Below are positions 42,904-52,306 of a stretch of 64,000 nt of DNA, in pieces. A program made the position numbers and the translations under genes. Source of the stretch: Pseudomonas sp. HN11. Its GTDB lineage: Bacteria > Pseudomonadota > Gammaproteobacteria > Pseudomonadales > Pseudomonadaceae. Under the pieces are notes generated by a model, which saw only the letters and a program-made list of their open reading frames with translations, had not been told where the DNA came from and searched no databases. The stretch is from assembly GCF_021390155.1 (NCBI RefSeq), contig NZ_CP089985.1:3731001-3795000 (forward strand). Reading direction: 5' to 3'. Positions within the stretch are counted from its first letter, which is position 1; each line of letters begins with the position of its first letter.

Positions 42904-45720
42904 ATGAGCTCGAGCAAGAACCACGCAGTGTCCTTCCTGGACGCAGACCACCCCGCGCCGGCCACCCCCGACAGCACCATTGGCTTTGGTCCCTTTCTAT
43001 TACTGGCAAGGCAGCATGTGTTGTTGCGCAATGGCGAGCCCGTGAACCTGGGCAGCCGCGCGCTCTACCTGTTGATTGCGCTGGTGACCCGTGCCGGCGA
43101 ATTGCTGGAAAAGTCCGAACTGATCTCCTTCGCATGGCCCAAGGTGGTCGTGGAGGAATGCAACCTGCGCGCGCAGATCGTCGCGTTGCGCCGAGCCTTG
43201 GGCGACGATGGCAACTTCAGCTATATCGTCACCGTGCCTGGGCGAGGCTATCGCTTCGTCGCGCCGGTGACCGTGCAGGTGGCCGGTGAAGAGAACCTGC
43301 CGGGGCCCTATGTGCGAGTGGAAGAGCCCAGCCTGCCGACGCCGACAGCCGAGGTCATCGGCCGCGATACCTTGATCGCCAGCCTGGCCGACCAGGTCAT
43401 GAGCCAGCGCTTCGTCACCCTTACAGGCCCCGGCGGTATCGGCAAGACCACCGTGGTCATAGCCGTTGCGCAACGCTTGACCGCAGAGCTCAACCTGAGC
43501 AGCTGTTTTGTCGACCTGGCCCCGGCCACGAGCGGGCAATGGGTAGCCGGTATGCTTGCCAGCGCTCTGGGTATTCAAACCGTCAGCGAAGACCCGCTGC
43601 ATTGCGTGGCCGCCAGCCTGGCCAACAAGCGTTTGCTGCTGGTACTGGATAACTGCGAACACGTGCTGCCGGCCACCGCCGCCGCCGTGGAAATCCTGCT
43701 GCGCAGCGCCCCCCAATGCCATGTGCTCACCACCAGCCGAGAACCGCTGCGCGCTGAAGGCGAACGGGTGCACGACCTGGCGCCGCTGGAGGTGCCCGAC
43801 GAACGCGCCAGCCTCAGCGCCAGCGAAGCCCTGGCCTGGTCTGGTGTGCGGCTGTTTGTGGACCGCGTGCGTGCGCTTGACCCCGACTTTGTGTTCGGTG
43901 ATGCCGATGTTGCAGCGGTCTGCGCGATCTGCCGCAAACTCGACAGCAACGCCCTGGCCATCGAGATTGCCGCCGCACGGGTGCGCACCTTTGGCATCCA
44001 GGACCTGGTGGGCCTGCTCGATGGCAGCTTCCGCCTGCAAATGACCGGCCGCCGTACCGCCCTCGCCCGGCATCGCTCATTGAGCGCGACCCTGGATTGG
44101 ACCTACGCCATGCTCAGTGGCGACGAGCAAGCGATGCTGCGCCAACTGGCGGTGTTCACCGGCTCCTTCACCCTGGATGCGGTCAAGGCCATGACCGCCA
44201 GCAGCAGCCTCGACCCACGCAACGCCCTGCCCTTGCTTGAAAGCCTGATGGACAAGTCGCTGCTGATCGCCGGTGAATCCAAGGCGCTCAAGCGTTATCG
44301 CCTGCTGGAAACCACGCGTGCCTACGCCCTGGAAAAACTCAGCGAACAGGGCGAAACCACCTCCACCTGCCAACGGCATGCACGCTATGCCCTCGGCGTG
44401 TTGCAGGAAGCCGGGCAGACTCTGGACGGGCTGTCCCCGCAAACGTGGCTGGCCCTCTACGGCCCGGAGATCAACACCATCCGTACGGCACTCGACTGGG
44501 CCTACTCACCCTCCGGCGACCTGCCCCTGGCCATCGAGCTGACCCTGGGCGGCGTGCCATTGTGGTTGCGTGTGTCCCTGGTAAGCGAGTGCCGTACCTG
44601 GGTCGACAAAGGCCTGGCCAGCGACGCCCTTATCCCGCTACCGTTGCGTCAGCGCATGCTGTTGCAGACCGCCCTGGCCAGCGTGCTGATGCTCACGTAT
44701 GGCACCGGCGTCGCAATGCGTGAAGCCTGGCGCCAGGTGCGCGAAGACGCACGTGACCTGGGCGACGCCGAGCACAAGTTGCGTGCCCTGTGGGGCTTGT
44801 GGACCGACCGCTGCGGCTGCAACCAGTATGCCGAAGCGCTGGAACTGGCCGAACGCTACATCGCCTTGAGCAGCAACAGCAGCCACCAACTGCTCGGCAA
44901 ACGCATGCGCGCCGTGTCGCTGTTCCATATGGGCGACCTGTTTGGCGCACGACTGAACATCGACGAAGCCCTCGGCTCGCCGTCGGCGCCGCGCTCGCAC
45001 ATCATCGACGTTCACTTCGACCAACGCATCGCCGCTCGCTGCCTCAAGGCCAAGGTGCAACTGCTTGAAGGCGATGTCGAACCGGCGCTGGGCCTGATCG
45101 GCCATTGCGTCGACGAAGCCATCTCCCTCGACCATCCCGCCACCCTCTGGTACACCCTGTGCCTGGGCGCAATTCCCCTGGCCCTGCTGGCGTCCAACCT
45201 GCCGAAAGTGCGCTATTACCTGGGGCTGCTGCAAGACAGCACCACCGGCCAGGACCTGCACATCTGGCGGCAATTTCGCCTGTGTTTCGAGAGCATCCTG
45301 CTGATCCGCGAAGGCTCGCCGGAAACCGGTGTGCCGCAACTGGGCGAAGCCCTGCACCACCTGCAAGGCCAAGGCGACAGTCAGCTCTACAGCCTGCTGC
45401 GCTGTGAGTACGCCCTCGGCCTGGCGCGCCTGGGCCTGGAAAAACTCGCCCTGGAAGTGCTGGAGGACACCCTGCAACTGGCCCTCGGCCGGCATGAACG
45501 TTGGTTCGTGCCGCAAATGCTGCGGATCAAGGCGCAACTGACCCTGCGCCAGGCTCACTATGGCTCGGTGGACAAAGCCAAAGTGCTGCTGCGCCAAGCG
45601 TGGGTGGACGCGCAATTGGCGGGCGCGCACTTCTGGCGGGCACAGATTGCGACGGATCTGGCGCGATTGCAGGAACCCAAATTGCGCATTGCTTCCCTGC
45701 CCCGCTTCCAGCACCGATAG
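42904..45720 (+). CDS. Winged-helix STAND ATPase transcriptional regulator
   Basis: A 938-residue regulator. Residues ~25-120 are an OmpR-type winged helix (RNGEPVNLGSRALYLLIALV, VEECNLRAQIVALRRALGDD, YIVTVPGRGYRFVAPV). An NB-ARC/STAND ATPase follows with Walker A GPGGIGKTT (~174-182) and Walker B LLLVLDNCEHV (~244), then a helical TPR-like C-terminal half as ligand or protein sensor. The ATG at 42904 is chosen because AAAGGACG lies ~6 bases upstream. It is divergent from the bufferin operon and probably controls it. The gene is of AfsR/MalT-like build, but with a DNA-binding domain at the N-terminus. Confidence 0.85.
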   Translation: MSSSKNHAVSFLDADHPAPATPDSTIGFGPFLLLARQHVLLRNGEPVNLGSRALYLLIALVTRAGELLEKSELISFAWPKVVVEECNLRAQIVALRRALGDDGNFSYIVTVPGRGYRFVAPVTVQVAGEENLPGPYVRVEEPSLPTPTAEVIGRDTLIASLADQVMSQRFVTLTGPGGIGKTTVVIAVAQRLTAELNLSSCFVDLAPATSGQWVAGMLASALGIQTVSEDPLHCVAASLANKRLLLVLDNCEHVLPATAAAVEILLRSAPQCHVLTTSREPLRAEGERVHDLAPLEVPDERASLSASEALAWSGVRLFVDRVRALDPDFVFGDADVAAVCAICRKLDSNALAIEIAAARVRTFGIQDLVGLLDGSFRLQMTGRRTALARHRSLSATLDWTYAMLSGDEQAMLRQLAVFTGSFTLDAVKAMTASSSLDPRNALPLLESLMDKSLLIAGESKALKRYRLLETTRAYALEKLSEQGETTSTCQRHARYALGVLQEAGQTLDGLSPQTWLALYGPEINTIRTALDWAYSPSGDLPLAIELTLGGVPLWLRVSLVSECRTWVDKGLASDALIPLPLRQRMLLQTALASVLMLTYGTGVAMREAWRQVREDARDLGDAEHKLRALWGLWTDRCGCNQYAEALELAERYIALSSNSSHQLLGKRMRAVSLFHMGDLFGARLNIDEALGSPSAPRSHIIDVHFDQRIAARCLKAKVQLLEGDVEPALGLIGHCVDEAISLDHPATLWYTLCLGAIPLALLASNLPKVRYYLGLLQDSTTGQDLHIWRQFRLCFESILLIREGSPETGVPQLGEALHHLQGQGDSQLYSLLRCEYALGLARLGLEKLALEVLEDTLQLALGRHERWFVPQMLRIKAQLTLRQAHYGSVDKAKVLLRQAWVDAQLAGAHFWRAQIATDLARLQEPKLRIASLPRFQHR

Positions 45721-45750
45721 AAACGTAGATCTGAAATAACCGACTGTTAT

Positions 45751-45777
45751 GGTGAGCGGGCTTGCCCCGCTCACTAC
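45751..45777. repeat. Single REP palindrome
   Basis: A perfect palindromic REP core (GGTGAGCGGGCTTGC then CCCGCTCAC), 30 bases after the STAND regulator stop. It may act as a terminator or an mRNA stabiliser. Confidence 0.8.
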
Positions 45778-45794
45778 AGAAAGTGACAAGGTCA

Positions 45795-45810
45795 TTTCAC
45801 AGCTGTGAAA
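45795..45810. promoter_or_regulatory. 16-bp perfect palindrome upstream of the HrpK-like gene
   Basis: TTTCACAGCTGTGAAA, followed by GCTT. It lies 91 bases before the start codon of the 1156-aa gene. The portion CAGCTGTGAAAGCT resembles part of the rhizobial tts box (recalled approximately as CAGCTTGTCGAAAGCT), but one base is missing and one differs. It may be an activator site. Confidence 0.4.
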
Positions 45811-45901
45811 GCTTGTGCGATCTTGCCAAAAACCGCCTTTTCATCCCGCGCCAACGTCTAATATCGAGTCCTCGTGCGCCCCCACTCACATGGACTGAAG
45901 A

Positions 45902-48900
45902 ATGATCAACCGACCCGAGAAAGCCGCCTCGCCCCGCGTAGCTGAAACCCGTGCGCCGGAACGTATTTTTGATGCTGCGCTGAACAAGGCCAAGACCCTG
46001 GCAGCCACTGGGGCCGGCGACAAACAGCCCAAGCCGGACGACTACAAGGAGGTCACCGCCCTGCCCGCCAAGCTGGATATCGACACGCTCAAAGTAGTGT
46101 CCGAAGACAAGGACGCCGGGGTGATCTATTTCGAGCAGGACGGCAGCAAATTCAAGATCACCCGCGAAGGCGCGGAAAAGGTCCAGGAAGGCTTCGATCT
46201 GCTCAAGGGCCTGCACTTCGGCCACGCCGTGGCGCCGGTCAATCAGGGCGGGCCGGATGAAGGCACGCCGCTGTACGACCTGCTGCACACGCTCGCCGAA
46301 ACCCAGAACACACCGGCCGGCAAGGCCATCCGCGAGGCCCTTGGCAACCCCGACCAACAGCTGCTGCGCGAAGATGACCCTACCGTGCGCCTGGCTAACA
46401 TCAAGTCGGTGGGCGAAGCCAAGGACGGCGTGGTCAAGGTCACCCTGGAAAACGGCCAGACTCTGGTCATTTCAGAGACGCTCACGCCCGAGGCCTTTGC
46501 CAGCTACAACAGCGCCGGCGTGACCAAAGAGGCACTTGACGACGGTAAGGCCAAGGGCTTTGAGGAAGTCACCAGCCTACCCGGCGACCTGGATTTCAGC
46601 CAGCTCAACGTGGTGTCCGAAGACCCCAAATCCGGGGTAATCCTGTTCGAGCACCAAGGCAAGAAATACATGATCAGCCAGTCCGAAGCCGCGTTGCCGC
46701 AGCCCGGCGCGGACCTGAGCAACCCCAACCCCAACGCCGGCAGCAGCCTCTACAACTTCCTGCATGCGGTACACAAAAGCGAAGGTTCACAGGCCTTCGA
46801 CTACATCAAGAATGCCCAATCCCTGCCCGGCCAGGAACTGCTGCGCAAAGACGAAGCCAGCCTCAAGCTCAGCGATATCAGCAAGGTCGATGCGCCCATG
46901 GACGGCATCCTGGTGGTCAATGGAACTGACGGCAAACTGCTGGTGGTGTCCAAGGACATCACCCCCGACGCCTTCGCGGCCTACACCACCAAGGGCCAGA
47001 CCCTGGCCGGTATCGAGAAGGCCAAGGGCGACGGCTACAGCCTGGCCGGGCCGGATGCCTACCTGGCGTCCACCGAAGACATCATGAGCGTTGGCGGCGC
47101 GGGCGATTACGGCCCTGGATTGATCGCCTTCACCCAACACAAACCGGGTGGCGCGGAAGAAAAAATCGTCGTCAGCGAAGACACCAATCCGCAGATGTTC
47201 GAACAGATCTCCGGCTATCGCACCGACATCGCCCAGCAGACCACCGACGTCGACAAACTGCGCGCCGACAACGGCTTGCCGCCGCTCAAGGACGTATCCG
47301 TCGACAACCTCGCCACCACCGAAAAAGACGAAAGCGGCAACCCGTTGAGCGTGCAGGACCTGTCGATGAAAACCCTGGTGGACAGCTACCGCGCCGGGGT
47401 CAAGGACGGCAGCATCGGCAAGGACGATCCGCGCGCCAAATTCCTGCGCGCGGTGGAAGCCAAGAGCATGGCTGACAACGGCATGTCGATCATTCCCGAG
47501 CATGGCTTCGGCAACCACGGCATCGCCACCACGCCTATCGACGTAACCTCGCGGGATGTGCGCGACAACATCTTCGACACCCAGTCCATCGACAAGACCA
47601 TCAGCGAGCTGCTGGGCGATTCGACCATCCAGGCCGACATCAAGGCCAACCACGATGCGGCCCTGGGTAAAGTCGATGGAGGACAGGCCAAGGTCGACGA
47701 GGTGCACCAGAAGCTGATCGACAGCACCTCCTCGGAGAATTTCACCAAATACATCAAGACCTTGCAGGACGACGGCAAGACCGAACTGGCCACCCAGGAA
47801 ATCCAGAGCGCCTACGCCGCGCTGGCGGATATCGACCCGGCCAAGGCCGACAACTTCCTGCAGAACCTGCAGATCGACGGCTACACCGATGCCGTTGAAA
47901 AGCTGATGGATGACCCGAGCAAGATCAGCGACGACAACACCGCCCTGGCGACCACCGACAACACCCTGGCCATCCTCTCGATGCTCAAGGGCGGTGCCGA
48001 TGGCCTACCGCGCCAGGCGCTCGGGGTGTATTCCAAGTTCGTCGACCAGTTGCTCAAGGACAAGGGAGCCGCTGCCGACTTCGGCAAAGCGATGATTTCC
48101 CTGGGCGACACCTGGCAGAAAAACGGCGTGATCAGCTTCAGCGACATCGAACACGCGGTAAGCAAGGAGATCATGCCAAGCCTCAGCGAAGAGAACCGCA
48201 GCGCGTTCGTGAAGAACTTGACCTTCCTCAAGGACAACGGTGTGCTCGGCTCGGTGGGCGGTGCCATCGGCATGGGCCGCATCGTCTACCAACTGGCGGG
48301 CCAGGGCGGCAAATTGGCCGACACGCCGATGAAGCGCCTGGGGATAGCCAACGACTTCCTCGGTTTCCTCGGCACCGGCTCGCACTTCGCCACCCTGGGC
48401 CTGAAGGTCTACGACAAGCTGCGCGGCACCAACGCCTACAAACTGATGGGCTTCGACCGCTCGCTGCCCGACCTGTGGGCCAAGCCCGGCGAGGGTTACC
48501 ACGCCCTGCCCAAGGACGCCGAGGCGGTGCAGAAGAAGTACTTCGAGATCGTCGACCAGGCCATGGACGACGGCAAGGACGTGGGCAAAGTGCTCAACAG
48601 CGGCGGCTGGAGTGATGAAGGCGCGAAGAAGGTCCAGGAAGGCATCGAAAAAGGCATCGCCAGCCGTGGTGGCGTGGCCGGTGCCGGCTTTGGCGCCAAG
48701 TTCGCCAGCAGTGCGATCAAGGTCATCGGCGCGGCCACCGACGTCGTGGGCGGTGTGATCAGCGTGGTCCAGGCCGCCTTTACCCTGCGCGATGGTGTGC
48801 GTGAAAAAGACCCGGTGAAAATCGCCTCCGGCTCGCTGTCCATGGCCGGCGGTGTCAGCAGCCTGGTGGCGGCAGGTGGCGGCGTGCTTACCACTCTCGG

Positions 48901-49372
48901 CGTCACCGGTCGCATCATTCCATTCCTGGGGCCCGTAGGGTTCCTGATCTCCGGCGCGCTATCGTTCGTCGGCGCAATCCTCAGCACCGTGCAGTCGCAC
49001 AAGCTGCACAAGATCTCGATGCAGAACTGGAACCAGATCCAGGACTTCAAGCAGGACGGGCTGCTCAAGCCAAACGGTGATGAAGCCTATGTGTGGCTGC
49101 AGACCTACCTGTCCGACTGGGGCCAGCGCGATGCGCCGCAGGACCAGAGCATCTTTGATTTTCGCAAGGAGGAATGGGATGCGCGCTCGAGTATTCGTGG
49201 TGGCGATCATCGGCGTGCTCACCCGGATTACATCGGCGACGGAAACAACCGCAATTCAGAGGACTACAAATACTCATTGAAACCGTCGGAGTGGACCAAT
49301 GACAACCACGACATTATCTGGCGGGTGGGGGATGGTTACGGTGGCGAATACCACGATGTAGACAAACCATGA
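45902..49372 (+). CDS. HrpK/HrpF-like T3SS-associated translocator or effector
   Basis: A very long protein, 1156 residues, without a signal peptide, at the edge of the T3SS cluster. Residues ~49-217, ~218-378 and ~379-440 are two and a half copies of a ~165-residue repeat (VTALPAKLDIDTLKVVSED, VTSLPGDLDFSQLNVVSED). The C-terminal third has long hydrophobic segments (~921-1035, e.g. IPFLGPVGFLISGALSFVG) that suggest membrane insertion. This resembles HrpK/HrpF/NolX, proteins that aid T3SS effector passage into plant cells. It is convergent with sctU, with a REP pair between. Assignment is by build and context; no search was run. Confidence 0.65.
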   Translation: MINRPEKAASPRVAETRAPERIFDAALNKAKTLAATGAGDKQPKPDDYKEVTALPAKLDIDTLKVVSEDKDAGVIYFEQDGSKFKITREGAEKVQEGFDLLKGLHFGHAVAPVNQGGPDEGTPLYDLLHTLAETQNTPAGKAIREALGNPDQQLLREDDPTVRLANIKSVGEAKDGVVKVTLENGQTLVISETLTPEAFASYNSAGVTKEALDDGKAKGFEEVTSLPGDLDFSQLNVVSEDPKSGVILFEHQGKKYMISQSEAALPQPGADLSNPNPNAGSSLYNFLHAVHKSEGSQAFDYIKNAQSLPGQELLRKDEASLKLSDISKVDAPMDGILVVNGTDGKLLVVSKDITPDAFAAYTTKGQTLAGIEKAKGDGYSLAGPDAYLASTEDIMSVGGAGDYGPGLIAFTQHKPGGAEEKIVVSEDTNPQMFEQISGYRTDIAQQTTDVDKLRADNGLPPLKDVSVDNLATTEKDESGNPLSVQDLSMKTLVDSYRAGVKDGSIGKDDPRAKFLRAVEAKSMADNGMSIIPEHGFGNHGIATTPIDVTSRDVRDNIFDTQSIDKTISELLGDSTIQADIKANHDAALGKVDGGQAKVDEVHQKLIDSTSSENFTKYIKTLQDDGKTELATQEIQSAYAALADIDPAKADNFLQNLQIDGYTDAVEKLMDDPSKISDDNTALATTDNTLAILSMLKGGADGLPRQALGVYSKFVDQLLKDKGAAADFGKAMISLGDTWQKNGVISFSDIEHAVSKEIMPSLSEENRSAFVKNLTFLKDNGVLGSVGGAIGMGRIVYQLAGQGGKLADTPMKRLGIANDFLGFLGTGSHFATLGLKVYDKLRGTNAYKLMGFDRSLPDLWAKPGEGYHALPKDAEAVQKKYFEIVDQAMDDGKDVGKVLNSGGWSDEGAKKVQEGIEKGIASRGGVAGAGFGAKFASSAIKVIGAATDVVGGVISVVQAAFTLRDGVREKDPVKIASGSLSMAGGVSSLVAAGGGVLTTLGVTGRIIPFLGPVGFLISGALSFVGAILSTVQSHKLHKISMQNWNQIQDFKQDGLLKPNGDEAYVWLQTYLSDWGQRDAPQDQSIFDFRKEEWDARSSIRGGDHRRAHPDYIGDGNNRNSEDYKYSLKPSEWTNDNHDIIWRVGDGYGGEYHDVDKP

Positions 49373-49397
49373 CGCACTGACACACCCCAAAACCAAC

Positions 49398-49485
49398 GTG
49401 GAAACGGGCTTGCTCGCGAATGCAGTAGATCAGTCGATAAATCCGTTGACTGACAAACCGCCTTCGCGAGCAAGCCCGCTCCCAC
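49398..49485. repeat. REP pair (BIME) between the HrpK-like gene and sctU
   Basis: Inverted arms GTGGAAACGGGCTTGCTCGC (from 49398) and TTCGCGAGCAAGCCCGCTCC (from 49463), ~42 bases apart. It lies between two converging genes, so it can serve as a bidirectional end of transcription. Confidence 0.9.
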
Positions 49486-49503
49486 TATTCGACAGGTGCT
49501 GGA

Positions 49504-50550
49504 TCAGATCAGGCGTGCAGCCACCAGCCAATCCGCCACAGCCTGGAAGGAGGCATCCGGCACCGGGTCGCCAGGCACGGTTTTGCGTGCAATTTCCGCC
49601 GCCAGGGCCTTGTCCGGCGCATGGGGAATCCCCAGGTCATACGCCTCCTGCAACATCAACAATGCCTCCTCCGGCGATGCCCGGCACACGATCACCGGCA
49701 CCGGCGTTTCCCCGCGCACATAGCGCACGCCAATCACCCAGCCATCGGTGGTGCCGATCATCATCGAGGCGCGGTTCAAACCCAGTTTGGTGGCCAGCGC
49801 CTGCATTTCGTTGCGCTGGCGCCGGCGTTCGCTCTTGATCAGCGGGTCGCCGTCGATGTCCTTGCGTTCACGCTTGGTTTCGCTGCGGGTCATCTTCATG
49901 TCGCGACCGAACAGCCAGCGCTGCATCATCACGTCCACCCCGCCCACCAGAATGAATGCGCAAAGCACGGTGAACACCAGCGGCTTGAGTACCAGAAAAA
50001 ACGTCGATTCCATGCACTCGGCACCGCAGCGCGACGACTCCATCAGCGCCTGCAACGCATGCTTGCCCACCACATAGAACGCGATTGCCAGCACTTGCAC
50101 CTTGATCAGGCCCTTGATGAATTCCACCAGGTTGCGCAGGGCAAAGATCTTTTTCATGCCCTCCGCCGGGTTGATGCGCTTGAACTCGGGTTTGATCGGG
50201 TCCACCGAAAACACAAAACCACGCATGGTGATGATATTGGTCAGGATCACCACGCCGGTGGTCACGGCCATCACCGGCAGGGTGATGCCGATCACCAATT
50301 GCTCGGCATGGTCGAGCACCCGTGGCCACACCGTGGCAAACGGTTCGATATAGATCTGCGCGGTGAGGTCGATCAGCGCCGTGACCTGGGCCTTGGCCCG
50401 CGGCGCGAGGATCGAGATGCACAGGGTGCAGAACAGGATGACCATACCCGACACCAGGTCCTGACTTTTGGCGACCTGGCCTTTTTTGCGCGCGTCCTGG
50501 AGTTTTTTGTCCGTGGCCGGCTGGGATTTCTCTTCGCTGGTATCAGCCAT
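49504..50550 (-). CDS. sctU: T3SS export-gate protein SctU with altered NPTH site
   Basis: A 348-residue membrane protein of the FlhB/YscU family. It has four membrane helices and the DIDGDPLIKSERRRQRNEM cytoplasmic linker. Usually autocleavage at NPTH allows the switch from early to late substrates. Here the aligned positions read TTDG (codons at 49741-49752) within MMIGTTDGWVIGVRYVRGETPVP, while the flanking RYxRGETP is normal. No frameshift is present. Either the protein works uncut, or this system no longer switches. It is the last gene of the sctC1-to-sctU operon. Confidence 0.93.
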   Translation of the reverse strand: MADTSEEKSQPATDKKLQDARKKGQVAKSQDLVSGMVILFCTLCISILAPRAKAQVTALIDLTAQIYIEPFATVWPRVLDHAEQLVIGITLPVMAVTTGVVILTNIITMRGFVFSVDPIKPEFKRINPAEGMKKIFALRNLVEFIKGLIKVQVLAIAFYVVGKHALQALMESSRCGAECMESTFFLVLKPLVFTVLCAFILVGGVDVMMQRWLFGRDMKMTRSETKRERKDIDGDPLIKSERRRQRNEMQALATKLGLNRASMMIGTTDGWVIGVRYVRGETPVPVIVCRASPEEALLMLQEAYDLGIPHAPDKALAAEIARKTVPGDPVPDASFQAVADWLVAARLI

Positions 50551-50553
50551 GGG

Positions 50554-51366
50554 CTACTCCATGCCGGCCAGGGTCTTGAGCAGTTCGACGGTGCCGCGAA
50601 ATTCCGCCAGTTGGTCGAGCATCAGCGGGATCAGAAAGCCGATGTAGATCACCATCAGGATCGTGAAAAAAAGGTTCTTCACCGGTAGCGAAAGGTCGAA
50701 GATGTGCAGGTTCGGCGCCATGCGCGACAAATAGGCAAGCATGAGGTCCGTCACCAACAGCGCGATCAGCAACGGCGAGACCATCAGCACGCCGACGCGC
50801 ATGATCTGGTCGAGGATCGACAATACCGCCAATAACGCCGAGCTGGCGAACACCGGGGTGAACGAGGTGACCGGCCACAGCTGGTAGCTATGGTAATACC
50901 CGTCAACCATCAGGATGAACCCGCCGGACATGAAGAACAGCGTGATCAGCATCACCGTGAGCAACGTCGCCATCACGCTGGATTCCCCGGAAGACAGCGG
51001 GTCCACCAGTTGGGCCATCGTCGAACCACGTTGCAGGTCGATCAACTCCCCCGCCACCTCGGCGGCCCAGAACGGAATGCCGAACAGCAGGCCGATCAAA
51101 ATGCCGATGAGGAATTCCTTGATCAGCAACCCAGCGATAAACACGCTGCCGTGTTCGGGCATCGAGGTCAGCGCTTCGAACACCGGGAAGAACATCGGGA
51201 TGGAAATGGCCACGGCCACGCAGCCGCGAATCATGCCGGTGAGACCGAGTCGATTGAACACCGGGGTGATCACCACCACGCCCATGGCGCGGCAGGCGGC
51301 AAGCGAAGCGGAACTGATCACCGGGTAGGCGACCTCCAGGAATTGCGCGGTCAGGCTGGCGTCCAT
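50554..51366 (-). CDS. sctT: T3SS export-gate protein SctT
   Basis: A 270-residue inner-membrane protein of the FliR/YscT family. Recognisable regions are FNRLGLTGMIRGCVAVAISIP, LIKEFLIGILIGLLFGIPFWAAEVAGELIDLQRGSTMA and LLIALLVTDLMLAYLSRMAPN. It forms the export gate with SctR and SctS. It follows sctS by 6 bases. Confidence 0.93.
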   Translation of the reverse strand: MDASLTAQFLEVAYPVISSASLAACRAMGVVVITPVFNRLGLTGMIRGCVAVAISIPMFFPVFEALTSMPEHGSVFIAGLLIKEFLIGILIGLLFGIPFWAAEVAGELIDLQRGSTMAQLVDPLSSGESSVMATLLTVMLITLFFMSGGFILMVDGYYHSYQLWPVTSFTPVFASSALLAVLSILDQIMRVGVLMVSPLLIALLVTDLMLAYLSRMAPNLHIFDLSLPVKNLFFTILMVIYIGFLIPLMLDQLAEFRGTVELLKTLAGME

Positions 51367-51372
51367 GGGCGG

Positions 51373-51642
51373 TCAGCGCGTCCACATCGGAAAATTGTCC
51401 AGCACCTGGCCACCGAGTTCCGCCACCTGCCCAGCCAGCACCGGGCCCAGGAACACGATGGTCAGCAGCACCGCCACCAGCTTCACTACCTGGGGCAGGG
51501 TCTGGTCCTGGATCTGCGTCAGCGCCTGGAACAGGCCCACGCTCAACCCCACGACAATTGCCACCCCCAGCGCCGGCGCGGAGAGCATCAGCACCGTCAT
51601 CAGTGCCTGTTTCATCAATGACAGGAATACGTCCTGGCCCAT
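51373..51642 (-). CDS. sctS: T3SS export-gate protein SctS
   Basis: An 89-residue protein with two membrane helices, of the FliQ/YscS family. LSLMKQALMTVLMLSAPALGVAIVVGLSVGLFQALTQIQDQTLPQVVKLVAV carries the full family pattern. It lies between sctR (10-base gap) and sctT. Confidence 0.94.
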   Translation of the reverse strand: MGQDVFLSLMKQALMTVLMLSAPALGVAIVVGLSVGLFQALTQIQDQTLPQVVKLVAVLLTIVFLGPVLAGQVAELGGQVLDNFPMWTR

Positions 51643-51652
51643 GGGGCGTGCC

Positions 51653-52306
51653 TCAGCCGTAACTCAGAATCAAACCGTGCATCAAGCGCGACCAGCCGCT
51701 CAAAGACACGAATAAAAAAATCTTCAGCGGAATGGATATAAGGTTTGGCGAGACCATCGACATGCCCATCGCCATCAGCACGTTGGACACCAGCAAGTCC
51801 ACCACCAGGAACGGGATGTACAGCAGGAAGCCGATCTCGAAGGCGCGAGTCAGTTCCGAACTGACGAATGCCGGAATCAACACCACCAGGTCGTCATCAC
51901 GCAGGTCGGCGCGGGCCTCCGGCGACCAGATGGTCTCGGTGGCCTGCACGAAAAAGCCGCGCTCGGATTCATTCGCGAAACGCTTGAGGTGCGCCTGCAG
52001 CGGTGGCCGCAAGGCGTCGCCCAAATCCTTGAGTTGCTCCACATGCTCAATGTTGAGGTCACGCCCCTCCACCTGCCGGTACATGTCGCCAATCAACGGC
52101 GTGGTCACGTACACCGAGAGGATCAGCGCGATGCCATACAGCACCAGGTTCGGTGGGGTCTGTTGCACGCCGAGGGCGTTGCGGATCAGGAACAACACCA
52201 CCGAGATCTTCATGAACCCGGTGAGGGTCACCACCGCCAACGGGATCAGCCCGATCGTTGCAACGACCAGGATGATCTCGATCAGGTTCGGCTGATAACC
52301 GGTCAT
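51653..52306 (-). CDS. sctR: T3SS export-gate protein SctR
   Basis: A 217-residue protein of the FliP/YscR family. Typical blocks are FMKISVVLFLIRNALGVQQTPPNLVLYGIAL, FVSSELTRAFEIGFLLYIPFLVVDLLVSNVLMAMGM and LISIPLKIFLFVSLSGWSRLMHGLI. The start overlaps sctQ by 4 bases. Confidence 0.95.
   Translation of the reverse strand: MTGYQPNLIEIILVVATIGLIPLAVVTLTGFMKISVVLFLIRNALGVQQTPPNLVLYGIALILSVYVTTPLIGDMYRQVEGRDLNIEHVEQLKDLGDALRPPLQAHLKRFANESERGFFVQATETIWSPEARADLRDDDLVVLIPAFVSSELTRAFEIGFLLYIPFLVVDLLVSNVLMAMGMSMVSPNLISIPLKIFLFVSLSGWSRLMHGLILSYG

Noticed and set aside
45721..45901. HrpL-type hrp box (GGAACC...CCAC) before the HrpK-like gene
   Set aside because: No such pair with the right spacing is present in the 181-base gap, so the usual P. 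syringae Hrp control is not supported.
45797..46357. 186-codon minus-strand frame at the start of the HrpK-like gene
   Set aside because: It lies opposite the repeat-bearing N-terminus of the long gene and shows no domain; the plus-strand frame is coherent over 1156 codons.
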